In this document: in pieces, positions 8,524 through 16,630 of the stretch
Position numbering within the stretch: position 1 is the first letter of the stretch
Layout: every line of letters begins with the position of its first letter
Position numbers and translations under genes: made by a program
The notes under the pieces: generated by a model
Database searches by the model: none
Seen by the model: only the letters and a program-made list of their open reading frames with translations
Told to the model about the DNA's origin: nothing
From: CAIWHR01 sp963734575
Lineage (GTDB): Bacteria > Pseudomonadota > Gammaproteobacteria > Burkholderiales > Casimicrobiaceae
Direction of reading: 5' to 3'
Assembly (NCBI GenBank): GCA_963734575.1
Contig: CAVTHT010000009.1
Span: 124,001-188,000, forward strand
DNA: 64,000 nt

Positions 8524-9039
8524 CGTGCTCTCCCGCGGGTTTGATCTGCCTGTGCCGCGCCGACAGCGGTGCACAGCGTGCGTGCATGAAGCCTTCGAAA
8601 GCTTAGCCTATCGATCGCACAATTGCGCGTGGCGCGTACTCGCTCACTGCGGCGCGCGATGCAGGAGCGTCACGCACGCGCCACGATCACGCACACGCGC
8701 CGTAGATTACAGCCATGCGCCGACGATTATTCCGGTAGTGAGCGCCTGGGTGCAGCGACGCCGCGGGAAGCGTCGGCTGGCCGTTCTGCAAAACGGAACG
8801 TAGCCTGTCGGACATATTTACAGCGGCCAGCGCAGGCGCGATACCCTGCACCGGCAGATCAGGCGGTTAGCGGGGTGGGCCGGTCCTTGCTTAACGTAGG
8901 GGCATGGTCGCCCGCGCCGAGCGTCGTATCGCCGGGCGCGGCTTGAAGCACGAGCCATGGAGACGCCCGGCTGAAGCCGGACCCACACCCAGCCGCGGTG
9001 CTTTGCCTCGATTTCTCACGAATCCGCAAGAAGACAGCC
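8524..9039. other. 516-base divergent intergenic region
   Basis: It separates the minus-strand oxidoreductase-sox run from a plus-strand small gene and must hold promoters for both. I see no ORF with family resemblance and no convincing sigma-70 pair. It holds one GGCTGAAGCC-type palindrome (8967-8980) close to the plus-strand gene. Confidence 0.5.
8967..8980. repeat. GGCTGAAGCC palindrome (single copy)
   Basis: CCGGCTGAAGCCGG is a perfect hairpin with a GA centre and is followed by ACCCACA. It resembles the clustered units at 32063-32268 (GTCAGGCTGAAGCCTGAC then CTAC) and the copy at the treY stop. Confidence 0.5.
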
Positions 9040-9312
9040 ATGAGCACCTCTGCAACGCCCGAAGCCGGCACCAAGGACATCGCGACGCTCGAACGCCTCG
9101 CGAAGCTCCTGGCGGCCGTCACCGAAGACGCGCGAAACCTGGTGGACTCTCCGGCCGGAGCCGAACAGCTCAAGTCGCGCGTGCATCTTGCCTCGGCGCT
9201 CGCCGCCAAGCTGGCCGCCTCGCTCACGGCAGCCAGCCGTGATGCACGACGCGTGCGGCACGCCGCCGAGCTCGCCAACGAAGTCATCGCCAAGGCCCAG
9301 GCACGGCTGTAA
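9040..9312 (+). CDS. Small helical hypothetical protein
   Basis: A 90-residue, Ala-rich, mostly helical protein with no recognised domain. The sequence after residue 10 has heptad-like hydrophobic spacing (IATLERLAKLLAAV, LASALAAKLAASL) and suggests a coiled coil or helical bundle. I chose ATG 9040 over an upstream in-frame ATG at 8998 because an AAGAAG ribosome site precedes it and the extra residues look untranslated. A hairpin overlaps its stop codon. Function unknown. Confidence 0.55.
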   Translation: MSTSATPEAGTKDIATLERLAKLLAAVTEDARNLVDSPAGAEQLKSRVHLASALAAKLAASLTAASRDARRVRHAAELANEVIAKAQARL

Positions 9313-9332
9313 TCCCTGCGGGTCGCGGGATT
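9311..9332 (+). terminator. Possible hairpin after the small helical gene
   Basis: AATCCC-T-GCG, loop GGT, CGC-GGGATT forms a nine-pair stem that begins in the TAA stop. No T-tract follows, so termination strength is doubtful. The next gene is convergent. Confidence 0.3.
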
Positions 9333-9354
9333 CGCTTGCGCGGACTCCAGGTCG

Positions 9355-9819
9355 TCAGGGCTTCGCGCAGTCGCACACCGGGCTGCCCTTGTCGAAGATC
9401 ACGCGCCACGTGCCGGGGGCTTCGAGCCGCCACACGGAGTTGAAGCGCGCGACGATCCTGCCCTGCGGATCGCGCACCGGTCCGGAGCTCGACGCGAGCG
9501 TGCCCGACGCCAGCACTTCCACCTGATCGGGCTCCCACGAGAACGGTGCGGCCGGCGTCCCGAAGAATCGCCGCCACGTCGCCACGACCTCCTCACGGCC
9601 CCGCGACGGCGTCGGCCCGGTGAAGAAGATCGCCTCCTCCGAAACGAAGCGCGCGAACGCTGCATGGTCGCGGTCGGCCATCGTCTTCGCGAAGGCGCGC
9701 TCGGCGTTGCCGACCTGCTGCTCGAGCTCCGCGCGGGAAGCCGTGCCCGCGGGCGCCGTCGCGCATGCGCTCAGGACAGCCGAGCCGCCGATCGCCAGCC
9801 ATTTCGCGATGCCGTTCAT
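9355..9819 (-). CDS. Lipoprotein with NTF2/SnoaL-like (DUF4440-type) domain
   Basis: A 154-residue exported protein. The signal peptide MNGIAKWLAIGGSAVLSACA carries a lipobox (LSAC), so it should be lipidated at the Cys. The mature part follows the cystatin-like NTF2 fold: AERAFAKTMADRDHAAFARF, FFTGPTPSRGREEVVATW, then a WEPDQVEVLASG strand and the terminal TWRVIFDKGSPVC. Such domains are ligand-binding or small enzymes; no function can be deduced. ATG 9819 has a strong AAAGGAG site and overlaps the desaturase stop by 4 bases. Confidence 0.78.
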   Translation of the reverse strand: MNGIAKWLAIGGSAVLSACATAPAGTASRAELEQQVGNAERAFAKTMADRDHAAFARFVSEEAIFFTGPTPSRGREEVVATWRRFFGTPAAPFSWEPDQVEVLASGTLASSSGPVRDPQGRIVARFNSVWRLEAPGTWRVIFDKGSPVCDCAKP

Positions 9820-10595
9820 CCGTCTCCTTTCGAGTGGCAAGTGTCCGCGACCGCGGCGAGATCGCGCGCGGCGATCCGCGGTTGCGCGTGGTGCACGTCA
9901 TGATGCAGCGTGGCCTCGACGACGTCGGTGCCATATACGAACGTCAGCGCCCGTGCGAGCGGCGCGGGTAATGCGAGCTCGTATACGCCCATCGCGTCGC
10001 CCCGCCGGTGCAGGCAATAGAAGAAGACGAAATAGCTGATCGCGAAGGCGATACGCGCCGGTACCAGATACCAGAGGAACACGGGTCCGGCGACGGCGAC
10101 GAGCGCCGCAAACAGCGCGGCCCGAAGCAGCGTATCGCGCACGAGCCCGGCGTCGAAGCCGTGCTCCTGCACCCAGCGGAACCACATCTGCTCGGGCGCG
10201 ATGAGGGCGTTCGCGAAGCCTGCGAGCGGCGAGCCGCGCAGCTGGTAGAACTCGGCGTCCTGCGGTGTGCCCATGAACCGGTGATGGCTGCGATGGTTGG
10301 CGAGCATCTCGCGGTAGCCGAGCGCGAGCGGCGTGAAGAGCAGCAGCTGCAGACGCATCGGCAGGTCCACCTCGCGGTGGCTGCGCAGGTGGAAAAGCTC
10401 GTGCACCGCGATCATCCACCGCGGCACGAGCAACGGCACGGTGACGGCGAGGGTCCAGCCGGGCAGCACGCCGGCCGCGGCGAGCAGGAGGTTCGCGTAG
10501 ATGGCGCCGACGCATGCGTGACTCACGCGCGCCAGGCGGACCGCATCGGAATCGGGAGCGAAGGGCACGGCAAGATCGCGGGCGCGGACGTTCAT
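9816..10595 (-). CDS. Membrane fatty acid desaturase/hydroxylase-like protein
   Basis: A 259-residue di-iron membrane enzyme of the fatty acid desaturase superfamily. Three histidine boxes are visible: HELFH, HRSHHR and HHDVHH, interspersed with about four membrane segments. These ligate the di-iron centre that activates oxygen for desaturation or hydroxylation of a lipid or terpenoid. Start at ATG 10595 is backed by GGAGG eight bases upstream. It is shorter than acyl-CoA desaturases and nearer in size to carotenoid/sphingolipid-type enzymes, so the substrate is open. It lies between an SRPBCC lipid-binding-type protein and a lipoprotein, which suggests a lipid-related unit. Confidence 0.85.
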   Translation of the reverse strand: MNVRARDLAVPFAPDSDAVRLARVSHACVGAIYANLLLAAAGVLPGWTLAVTVPLLVPRWMIAVHELFHLRSHREVDLPMRLQLLLFTPLALGYREMLANHRSHHRFMGTPQDAEFYQLRGSPLAGFANALIAPEQMWFRWVQEHGFDAGLVRDTLLRAALFAALVAVAGPVFLWYLVPARIAFAISYFVFFYCLHRRGDAMGVYELALPAPLARALTFVYGTDVVEATLHHDVHHAQPRIAARDLAAVADTCHSKGDG

Positions 10596-10667
10596 CGGAG
10601 CCTCCTCGTCATGGCCGTTGATACGCCGCCCGCGGCGCAGCGGATGCACTGCGCGCTGCCGCGGGCG

Positions 10668-11144
10668 TCATGCCTCGAGCACGCGCTTCAGGTTGCGCAG
10701 GGCGCGCGCGGACTGCCGCTGCAGGATCCATCGCATCAACGTCGAGTCCAGTGCCCGCCACGGCCACGCCTTGGAGCGATAGCGAAGCGTGCGCTCGAAG
10801 CGGCTGCCGCCGTCCACGGCCGCGATGCGGTAGACGATGCGGGCCGTGCCCGCGGCGGTGTCCGTGGCGATCACCCAGCATTCCGGCGGCTCGCATACCT
10901 CGACGGTCCAGGTCGCCTCGTTGCGCCGCCCCGCGACGGCGATCACTTCCACCGCGGTCTCCCCGGCGCGCAACGGGCGTTGCGGCACGTCGCGCACGGC
11001 AGCGGTCGCCGGATGCCAGGTGTGCCACAGCGCCGGCGTGGTCACGTAGTCGAACACCACGCGCGGCGGGCGCGCGATGTCCACCGCCGTGACGATCGGC
11101 ACGGCGCGATCCGTCGGCACGGCCGGAAGTCCGGATGCGCTCAT
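10668..11144 (-). CDS. SRPBCC (START/Bet v1-like) family protein
   Basis: A 158-residue polyketide-cyclase/START-like protein. The pattern TAVDIARPPRVVFDYVTTPALWHTWHP near the N-terminus, then a GGSRFERTLRY strand and a long C-terminal helix (LMRWILQRQSARALRNLKRVLEA) are characteristic of the helix-grip fold that binds hydrophobic ligands. The start MSASGLPAVP at 11144 fits the family. The frame is open further upstream without motif support. Gene order with the desaturase and PLP decarboxylase is all minus strand with short gaps. Confidence 0.8.
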   Translation of the reverse strand: MSASGLPAVPTDRAVPIVTAVDIARPPRVVFDYVTTPALWHTWHPATAAVRDVPQRPLRAGETAVEVIAVAGRRNEATWTVEVCEPPECWVIATDTAAGTARIVYRIAAVDGGSRFERTLRYRSKAWPWRALDSTLMRWILQRQSARALRNLKRVLEA

Positions 11145-11182
11145 CGCGATCTCGCGGTCATGGAAAGTGGCGGCGTGGCGCG

Positions 11183-12550
11183 TCAACGCTGCGGACGCGC
11201 GCCCTGCTCGTGCGCGACGCGCAGCATGGCCTCGAGGCTGCGTTCCACGTCGGCGTCCGTCGTCATCCACGAGACGACGCTGATGCGCATGGCCGCACGG
11301 CCCTGCCACGCCGTCAGTCCGCACCAGCAGGTGCCTTCGGCTTGAATCGCGCCCACCACGCGCTGGGTGACGGCGACATCACCGAAGGCGACCAGCACCT
11401 GGTTCAGCACGACGTCGTTGAGGATGGCGTAGCCGGCCGCGCGAAACCCGTCGGCGAACCTGCGCGCCTGCCGGCAATGCCGCTCGATCATCTCGCTCAG
11501 GCCGCGGCGACCCAGCGAGCGCAGCGCCGCCCACACTTCCACGCCGCGGGCGCGCCGCGACAGCTCCGGCGTGAAGTCGGAAGGATTGCGCGCGGTGCTG
11601 GCCGTCGGCAGGTACGCGGCGCTGATCGCCATCGACGCCTGCAGCGCGTGGGCATCGCGCACGAAGGCGAGACCGCTGTCGTAGGGCACGTTGAGCCACT
11701 TGTGCGCGTCCGTCGCCCAGGAGTCCGCGCACTCCAGCCCCTGCACGAGGTGTGCGTGCGCAGGCGCCGCGCGCGCCCAGAGTCCGAACGCGCCGTCGAC
11801 GTGCAGCCACGCACCCGAAGCGGCAATGGCGGCGCGGATGGCAGGCACCGCATCGCATGCCCCGGTGTTCACGTTGCCCACCTGCGCGCACACGATCGCG
11901 GGCCCCGCGATGGCCGGTATGGCCTCCGCGCGCATGCGTCCCTGCGCGTCGACCGGCACGCGCACGACCCGGTTGCGACCGAGGCCCAGCATGCCGAGGG
12001 ACTTGAACAGCGTCGGATGAGCTTCGGCGCCCACGACGACGGTGATGGGCGGCGCGCCGAACAGCCCTTCGCCCTCGACATCCCACCCCGCAGCCGCGAG
12101 AACCGCATGACGGGCGGCAGCGAGCGCCGTGAAGTTGGCCACGGTCGCGCCGGTCACGAACGCGCCGGCGCATTCGCGCGGCAGATCGAGGGCGTCGAGC
12201 AGCCAGCCGAGAGCAATGCGTTCCAGCACGGCCGTCGCGGGCGCCGCGTTGTGGAGGGCGCTGTTCTGATCCCACGCCCCTGCGAGCCAGTTCGCCGCCA
12301 GCGCGGCCGGGAGCGAGCCGCCGGTCACGAAACCGAAAAACCGTGGGCCCGGCATGGCCATCGTCGCCGGCGTGCAGCGACTGTCCAGCTCCTCGAGCAC
12401 CGCCAGCGGATCGACCGGTTCCTCCGGGAACGGGATGTCGAGTTGCGCGAGCCGCGTCACGGCGTCGGGGTCCGGGGACACGCGGCGCTCCGGTAACGAT
12501 GCAACGTATCCGGCGGCGAGCGCCGCGGCCCGGGCGAGCAGCTCGCTCAT
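11183..12550 (-). CDS. PLP-dependent group II amino-acid decarboxylase family protein
   Basis: A 455-residue aspartate-aminotransferase-fold enzyme of the pyridoxal-dependent decarboxylase family (glutamate/aromatic-L-amino-acid decarboxylase branch). The Schiff-base lysine is in TDAHKWLN (about residue 284), preceded by the cofactor Asp in HVDGAFG (about 252). A TGGSLPAAL block near 77 and TGATVANFTALAAARH near 133 (phosphate-binding region) are typical. The family either decarboxylates amino acids or catalyses related chemistry; the substrate cannot be read from sequence. The ORF is intact and its start has a downstream divergent gene at 12791. Confidence 0.87.
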   Translation of the reverse strand: MSELLARAAALAAGYVASLPERRVSPDPDAVTRLAQLDIPFPEEPVDPLAVLEELDSRCTPATMAMPGPRFFGFVTGGSLPAALAANWLAGAWDQNSALHNAAPATAVLERIALGWLLDALDLPRECAGAFVTGATVANFTALAAARHAVLAAAGWDVEGEGLFGAPPITVVVGAEAHPTLFKSLGMLGLGRNRVVRVPVDAQGRMRAEAIPAIAGPAIVCAQVGNVNTGACDAVPAIRAAIAASGAWLHVDGAFGLWARAAPAHAHLVQGLECADSWATDAHKWLNVPYDSGLAFVRDAHALQASMAISAAYLPTASTARNPSDFTPELSRRARGVEVWAALRSLGRRGLSEMIERHCRQARRFADGFRAAGYAILNDVVLNQVLVAFGDVAVTQRVVGAIQAEGTCWCGLTAWQGRAAMRISVVSWMTTDADVERSLEAMLRVAHEQGARPQR

Positions 12551-12790
12551 CGACGGGCCTCCGCGCTGGCGTGCATCCCGTGGGCCATGCGGGCCTTGCC
12601 CGCGCCGGCACGCCGGAACCTTTCCCGCAGCGCGACCTCAGTCAATGCTCGCGCGGAGGCCGCAGCACACGTCGTGGACAAGAAAGCGCGCACGCCGATC
12701 AACCGAATCGCTCCCTCGTGCGTTAGCTGAACGAACGGCCGGATTGCACGTTTGCACCGCCCCGCCGCAACACTTCTGGAGAACCAGCCC

Positions 12791-13339
12791 ATGCTAAGGA
12801 AATCGGTAATCTTTGCCGCCGTCGCGGCAACCATGGCCACCGCCACCCTCTCGACCCCGGCTGCAGCCGCGGACCCGGTGCTGGGCGCGCTCGTCGGCGG
12901 CGGCATCGGCGCCGCGATCGGCCACAGCATCAATGGGCCGCACGGCGGCTGGGTCGGCGGTGCGCTGGGCGCCATCGTCGGCGCGAGCGCCGCGGCGGAC
13001 GCCAACCGGTACTACGACGGCGGGTATTACGGCCCCCGCGGAAACTACTACGAGCCCGCCCCGGCTTACTACGGCCCGTCGACCTCGTACTACGAGCCCG
13101 CTCCCGCCTACTATGCACCCGCGCCGGTGTATGTCGAGCCTGCACCGGTGTACTACGGCCCGTCGGTCGTGGTGGGTGGCTACTACGGCGGCCGCGGCTA
13201 CTACGGCGGCCACGGGTATTACGGCGGCCGCAGCTACGCGCCGCGCCACGATTACGTCAACGTGCGCTACTACGATCGCGGCGGCCATGGCTCGCGCGAT
13301 CACCGGAGCGATCACGGCGGGCGCGACCACCGGCGCTGA
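12791..13339 (+). CDS. Exported glycine-zipper protein with Tyr-rich repeats
   Basis: A 182-residue secreted or envelope protein. Residues 1-26 are a Sec signal peptide (cleavage about TPAAAA-DP). Residues 31-69 form a glycine-zipper membrane motif (GALVGGGIGAAIG, GGWVGGALGAIVGA). Residues 74-125 repeat YYEPAPAYYGPS-like units and residues 129-150 repeat YYGGRG/HG. The C-terminal 30 residues are Arg/His/Asp-rich. Similar YXXX-GG zipper proteins are common proteobacterial envelope proteins of unknown function. ATG 12791 follows a GGAGA site. A good terminator lies just after the stop. Confidence 0.8.
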   Translation: MLRKSVIFAAVAATMATATLSTPAAAADPVLGALVGGGIGAAIGHSINGPHGGWVGGALGAIVGASAAADANRYYDGGYYGPRGNYYEPAPAYYGPSTSYYEPAPAYYAPAPVYVEPAPVYYGPSVVVGGYYGGRGYYGGHGYYGGRSYAPRHDYVNVRYYDRGGHGSRDHRSDHGGRDHRR

Positions 13340-13360
13340 GCGACGCCGCCGGCGGCACCG

Positions 13361-13392
13361 AACGGCTTCGTCCTCCGACGAAGCCGTTTTCA
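13361..13392 (+). terminator. Rho-independent terminator of the Tyr-rich protein gene
   Basis: Twelve-base perfect stem AACGGCTTCGTC / GACGAAGCCGTT with loop CTCC (13361-13388), followed by TTCATTT. It lies 21 bases after the stop codon and abuts the inferred end of the convergent glycosyltransferase gene. Confidence 0.85.
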
Positions 13393-14317
13393 TTTGGTGA
13401 GCGCGACGACTCGGGAGCGACGTTTCCGCGGTCTCCCCGAGCGCCTCCTCCAGGATGCTCCGCGCATGTGCAGTGAGGCGCGGATTGCGCAAGCCCGCGT
13501 GCACCAGCGCCGACCCGTGCCGCAGCGCCGTCGCATACGCGCCCTCGTCGGCCAGGAAGCCGAGCGCCCGGGCCTCGCGCGGCAGATGCACCCGTTCCGC
13601 GACGCATCGGGCAGCGACGTCGTCGGACCGCTGCAGCTGATCGCCGTGCAGGCGGATGAAGGACAGCGGCTGCGCCAGGTACGCCATGCTGCCCCGCGCG
13701 AGGAGGCGCAGCCAGAGTGCGAGGTCCGCCAGGCACGTGTACCGGTGCGCGGACAGGCAGAACAGCGTATCGCGCACGAGATGAACGTCGTCGCGCCGGA
13801 ACATCGCGGCCGAAGGCTCGCCGATGCAGTTGATGCTGCGCACGAGCACGTGATCGCCGAACGCGATGCCGTTGAACGTGCAGTCGGCGGTGGCGAGCGG
13901 CTCCGTCGCCGCGGTGTCCGCCAGCACGCCCCCGCTCTCGTCGACGACGTGCCGGCGTCCGGTGACCAGCGCCACGCGCGGGCCGAGGGTCTCGAACGCC
14001 GCCACCATGCGCGCGACGCAGCGCGGATGCAGCACGTCGTCGTCGTTCAGGAACTTGACGTACTCGCCGCGCGCCAGCGCGAAGCACTGCGCGAAGTTGC
14101 CGTGGAAGCCGAGCGGCATTGCGTTGCGCACGTAACGCACCCTCGCGCCGCCTTCTTCCTGCACGAGCCGCTCGATCTCCGTTCCGCCGGAATCGTCGGC
14201 GACGATGATCTCGAGATCGCCGTAACGCTGGCGTAACGCGCTCTGCAGTGCCGCGGCGAAGAAACGGGGCCGGCACACCGGTATGGCGAGGGAAACGCGC
14301 GGTCGCGACGTGTCCAT
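13390..14317 (-). CDS. Family 2 glycosyltransferase (GT-A)
   Basis: A roughly 300-residue glycosyltransferase. It begins RVSLAIPVCRPRFFAAALQSAL, then DLEIIVADDSGGTE (nucleotide-binding) and the metal-binding DXD motif FLNDDDVLHPRC near residue 92, as in GT2 enzymes making surface polysaccharides or glycoproteins. The frame as given runs on antisense through the neighbouring gene to 12794. That extension (Val/Ala/Arg low-complexity) is not credible. A one-base shift near 13400-13440 would let the protein end VVALTK at the TGA 13390-13392, just before the terminator hairpin, and I use that end. No signal peptide or membrane segment seen; cytoplasmic. Confidence 0.8.
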
Positions 14318-14348
14318 GAAGTCGCGCCGCGAGCGTCCCCGGACTCCG

Positions 14349-14831
14349 CTATTTCTGCGCCATCTTCTGCGGATCGTCCTTCTCGTTCACGTACACGATG
14401 TCGAACGGTCCCTCACCGTGGATCTGCACCACGGTGGCGGTCTTGGTGAACGCATAGTGGTGCGCCTTGGCCGGCAGGTAATGGAAGCCGCCCGCCTTCA
14501 GCGCGTGCGCATGCGCGCTGTCCCACTGGTCGCCTTCGCCGAGGTAGAGCGTGCCGGAGACGATGGTGAGGTTCTCGGTCTGCGAATGCCAGTGCGGTGG
14601 AATCTTGTAACCGGCCGGTGCGGTGAGACGAACGACGAAGGGTCCGCTCTTGCCCGGATCGCCGAACAGCACCGCCACCTTCGCGCCCTTCGGCAGCGCC
14701 GGCGGCGCAGGTCCCCATTTCAGATCGGCGGGATTCGCGTAGGTGGCCGCATCGGCTCCGAGAGCCTGCGCGGAGAACGACAATCCCAACGACAGCACCA
14801 CGAAAGCGAACGAACGCACGGACGTTTGCAT
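14349..14831 (-). CDS. Exported cupin-domain protein
   Basis: A 160-residue periplasmic protein with a Sec signal (MQTSVRSFAFVVLSLGLSFS, cut after AQALGA). A single cupin barrel is evident: PAGYKIPPHWHSQTENLTIVSG contains the metal-binding H-W-H-x4-E pattern, and FHYLPAKAHHYAF carries the second His. Single-cupin exported proteins of this kind are common and have no assigned reaction. ATG 14831 is preceded by GGAGCTGCC. It is 31 bases from the glycosyltransferase start on the same strand, probably independent. Confidence 0.83.
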   Translation of the reverse strand: MQTSVRSFAFVVLSLGLSFSAQALGADAATYANPADLKWGPAPPALPKGAKVAVLFGDPGKSGPFVVRLTAPAGYKIPPHWHSQTENLTIVSGTLYLGEGDQWDSAHAHALKAGGFHYLPAKAHHYAFTKTATVVQIHGEGPFDIVYVNEKDDPQKMAQK

Positions 14832-15001
14832 GGCAGCTCCTTCAGGGACGCGCCGTGGGCGCGCACCGGCGCGCGGCGCGGCCACGAGAATACGCCTTGC
14901 GGATCGTTTTCGCATCGCAGGCAGCCCGTCAGCCGACACGCGGGCGACCGGCTTGGGATCGCGGCGTGCAGCTTCGCGCTGCCGCGCCGTCGACCGGCGT
15001 G

Positions 15002-15466
15002 CTACCTGCGGCGGCGCGAGCGGTCGAGCGCGGCGAGCCGTTCTTCCCACAGCGGCTCGAGCGCGTCGGCGAGCGATTCCGGCAGGTACGCTCCCGACTG
15101 CCGGATGCCCCAGCGGTAGCGCGAGAACGGCGGCAGGGCGAGGTCGTCGAACGAGATGATCGGCGCCTCGAGCAGCCGCTCGAGGCGAAGGTCGAGGTAG
15201 TTGGTCTGCGTGCCGATCGCCGCCTTCTCCGGGCGCCAGTGGATCGCCTGGCGCGGCGCGGTGATGACGACACCCGAGCCGATCACGCCCTTCGGCGGCA
15301 CCCCAAGCCGGATCATGAACGCGCGGCTCCCCGGCTCGATCTGCCGCGTCCTGCCGCTCGACCATTCGACGTCGACGAAGCCGCGCCGTGCGAGGCGTGC
15401 ACGCAGCCGCGGCAGCTCGGGCCACGGCCACAGCTTCGGATTCCACGCGAAAAGGTACGTGGCCAT
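15002..15466 (-). CDS. Hypothetical protein, possibly EVE/PUA-like
   Basis: A 154-residue protein I do not recognise with certainty. It opens MATYLFAWNPKLWPWPELPR, a W/N/P pattern seen in proteins with an EVE- or PUA-like domain that bind modified bases, and continues with WSSGRTRQIEPGSRAFMIRLG and KGVIGSGVV, which also fit that fold (strand - basic loop - strand). No catalytic motif. It lies 30 bases downstream of the ABC permease gene and may be cotranscribed by chance. Function unknown. Confidence 0.6.
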   Translation of the reverse strand: MATYLFAWNPKLWPWPELPRLRARLARRGFVDVEWSSGRTRQIEPGSRAFMIRLGVPPKGVIGSGVVITAPRQAIHWRPEKAAIGTQTNYLDLRLERLLEAPIISFDDLALPPFSRYRWGIRQSGAYLPESLADALEPLWEERLAALDRSRRRR

Positions 15467-15496
15467 GGCTGGCGTCTGTTCCCGCTATGGGCAGCC

Positions 15497-16630
15497 CTAG
15501 TCGAGCGTGCCCTTGAAGAAGCGCAGGCCGATGACCACCACGACCACCATGAAGAGCGCAATGGGCCACGCCTCGGAGCCGATCTCCGCCAGACCGTTGC
15601 CCTTGAGCAGCACGCCGCGCACGATGCGCAGGAAGTGGGTGAGCGGCAGCACCTCGCCGAGCGCCTGCGCCCACTGCGGCATGCCGCGGAACGGGAACAT
15701 GAATCCCGACAGCAGCATCGACGGCAGGAAGAAGAAGAACGTCATCTGCATGGCCTGCAGCTGGTTGCGCGCGAGTGCCGAGAACGTGAGGCCGAGGGTC
15801 AGGTTGGCGGCGATGAAGAGCAGCACCGCGAGATAGAGCACGGCAAGGCTGCCCACCATCGGCACGCCGAAGAGCGACCACGCGAGCGCGAGGATCAGCG
15901 TGACCTGCACCAGTCCGATCAGCACGTACGGCACGATCTTGCCGCTCATGACCTCGAGCGGCGTGGCCGGCGTCGCCAGCAGGTTCTCCATCGTTCCCCG
16001 CTCGGTCTCGCGCGTGATCGCGAGACCGGTCATCAGCACCATCGTCATCGTGAGGATGACGCCCATCAGGCCCGGCACGATGTTGTACTGCGTGATGGCC
16101 TCCGGGTTGTAGCGCGGATGCACGCGGACCTCGAACGCGCCTGGTTTGCCCGCGAGCGGCAGCAGCGCCCCGGTGAGATCGTGCACCAGCGCGGTCTGGG
16201 CGAGCTGGTTGATGGCGCCGAGCGCGTTGCTGGTGGCGGCGGGATCGGTGGCGTCGGCCTCGAGCAGCACCGCGGGCCGCTCGCCGCGCACGAGCGCACG
16301 CGTGAAGCCTTCGGGAACCGTCAGCACGAACTGGACCTTGCCCTCGGTGATCATCCGCTCCGCGTCGTCCTCGTCGCGCGCTTCCGCGACGAACGAGAAG
16401 TAGTCGCTGTTGCGCAAGGCGGAGAGCAGGCTCCGCGTGAATTCGCTGCGCTCGGCGAGGAGCACCGCGGTGGGCAGGTGCTTGGGGTCGGAGTTGATGG
16501 CGTAGCCGAACAGCACGAGCTGCACGACGGGTATGCCCACGATCATGCCGAAGGTGAGGCGATCGCGCCGCAGCTGGATGAACTCCTTTGCGACGATGCC
16601 GAGCCAGCGCGACAGCGAGAAGATGCCCAT
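15497..16630 (-). CDS. ABC-2 type exporter permease (YhhJ-like)
   Basis: A 377-residue membrane subunit. The order is one N-terminal membrane segment (FGMIVGIPVVQLVLFGYAI), a large extracytoplasmic domain (about residues 45-180), and five C-terminal membrane segments beginning IVPGLMGVILTMTMVLMTGLAI. The TRETERGTMENLLATP loop is the ABC-2 signature. Its ATG overlaps the ATPase stop (TGATG at 16628-16632). With the upstream ATPase and HlyD subunits it forms a tripartite exporter of the YhiI/RbbA/YhhJ kind. An outer-membrane TolC is not in the window. Confidence 0.9.
   Translation of the reverse strand: MGIFSLSRWLGIVAKEFIQLRRDRLTFGMIVGIPVVQLVLFGYAINSDPKHLPTAVLLAERSEFTRSLLSALRNSDYFSFVAEARDEDDAERMITEGKVQFVLTVPEGFTRALVRGERPAVLLEADATDPAATSNALGAINQLAQTALVHDLTGALLPLAGKPGAFEVRVHPRYNPEAITQYNIVPGLMGVILTMTMVLMTGLAITRETERGTMENLLATPATPLEVMSGKIVPYVLIGLVQVTLILALAWSLFGVPMVGSLAVLYLAVLLFIAANLTLGLTFSALARNQLQAMQMTFFFFLPSMLLSGFMFPFRGMPQWAQALGEVLPLTHFLRIVRGVLLKGNGLAEIGSEAWPIALFMVVVVVIGLRFFKGTLD

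Noticed and set aside
12794..13389. C-terminal 200-residue extension of the minus-strand glycosyltransferase
   Set aside because: It is antisense to the well-supported Tyr-rich gene and crosses its terminator; composition is Val/Ala/Arg low complexity without domain. A one-base shift explains the missing stop.
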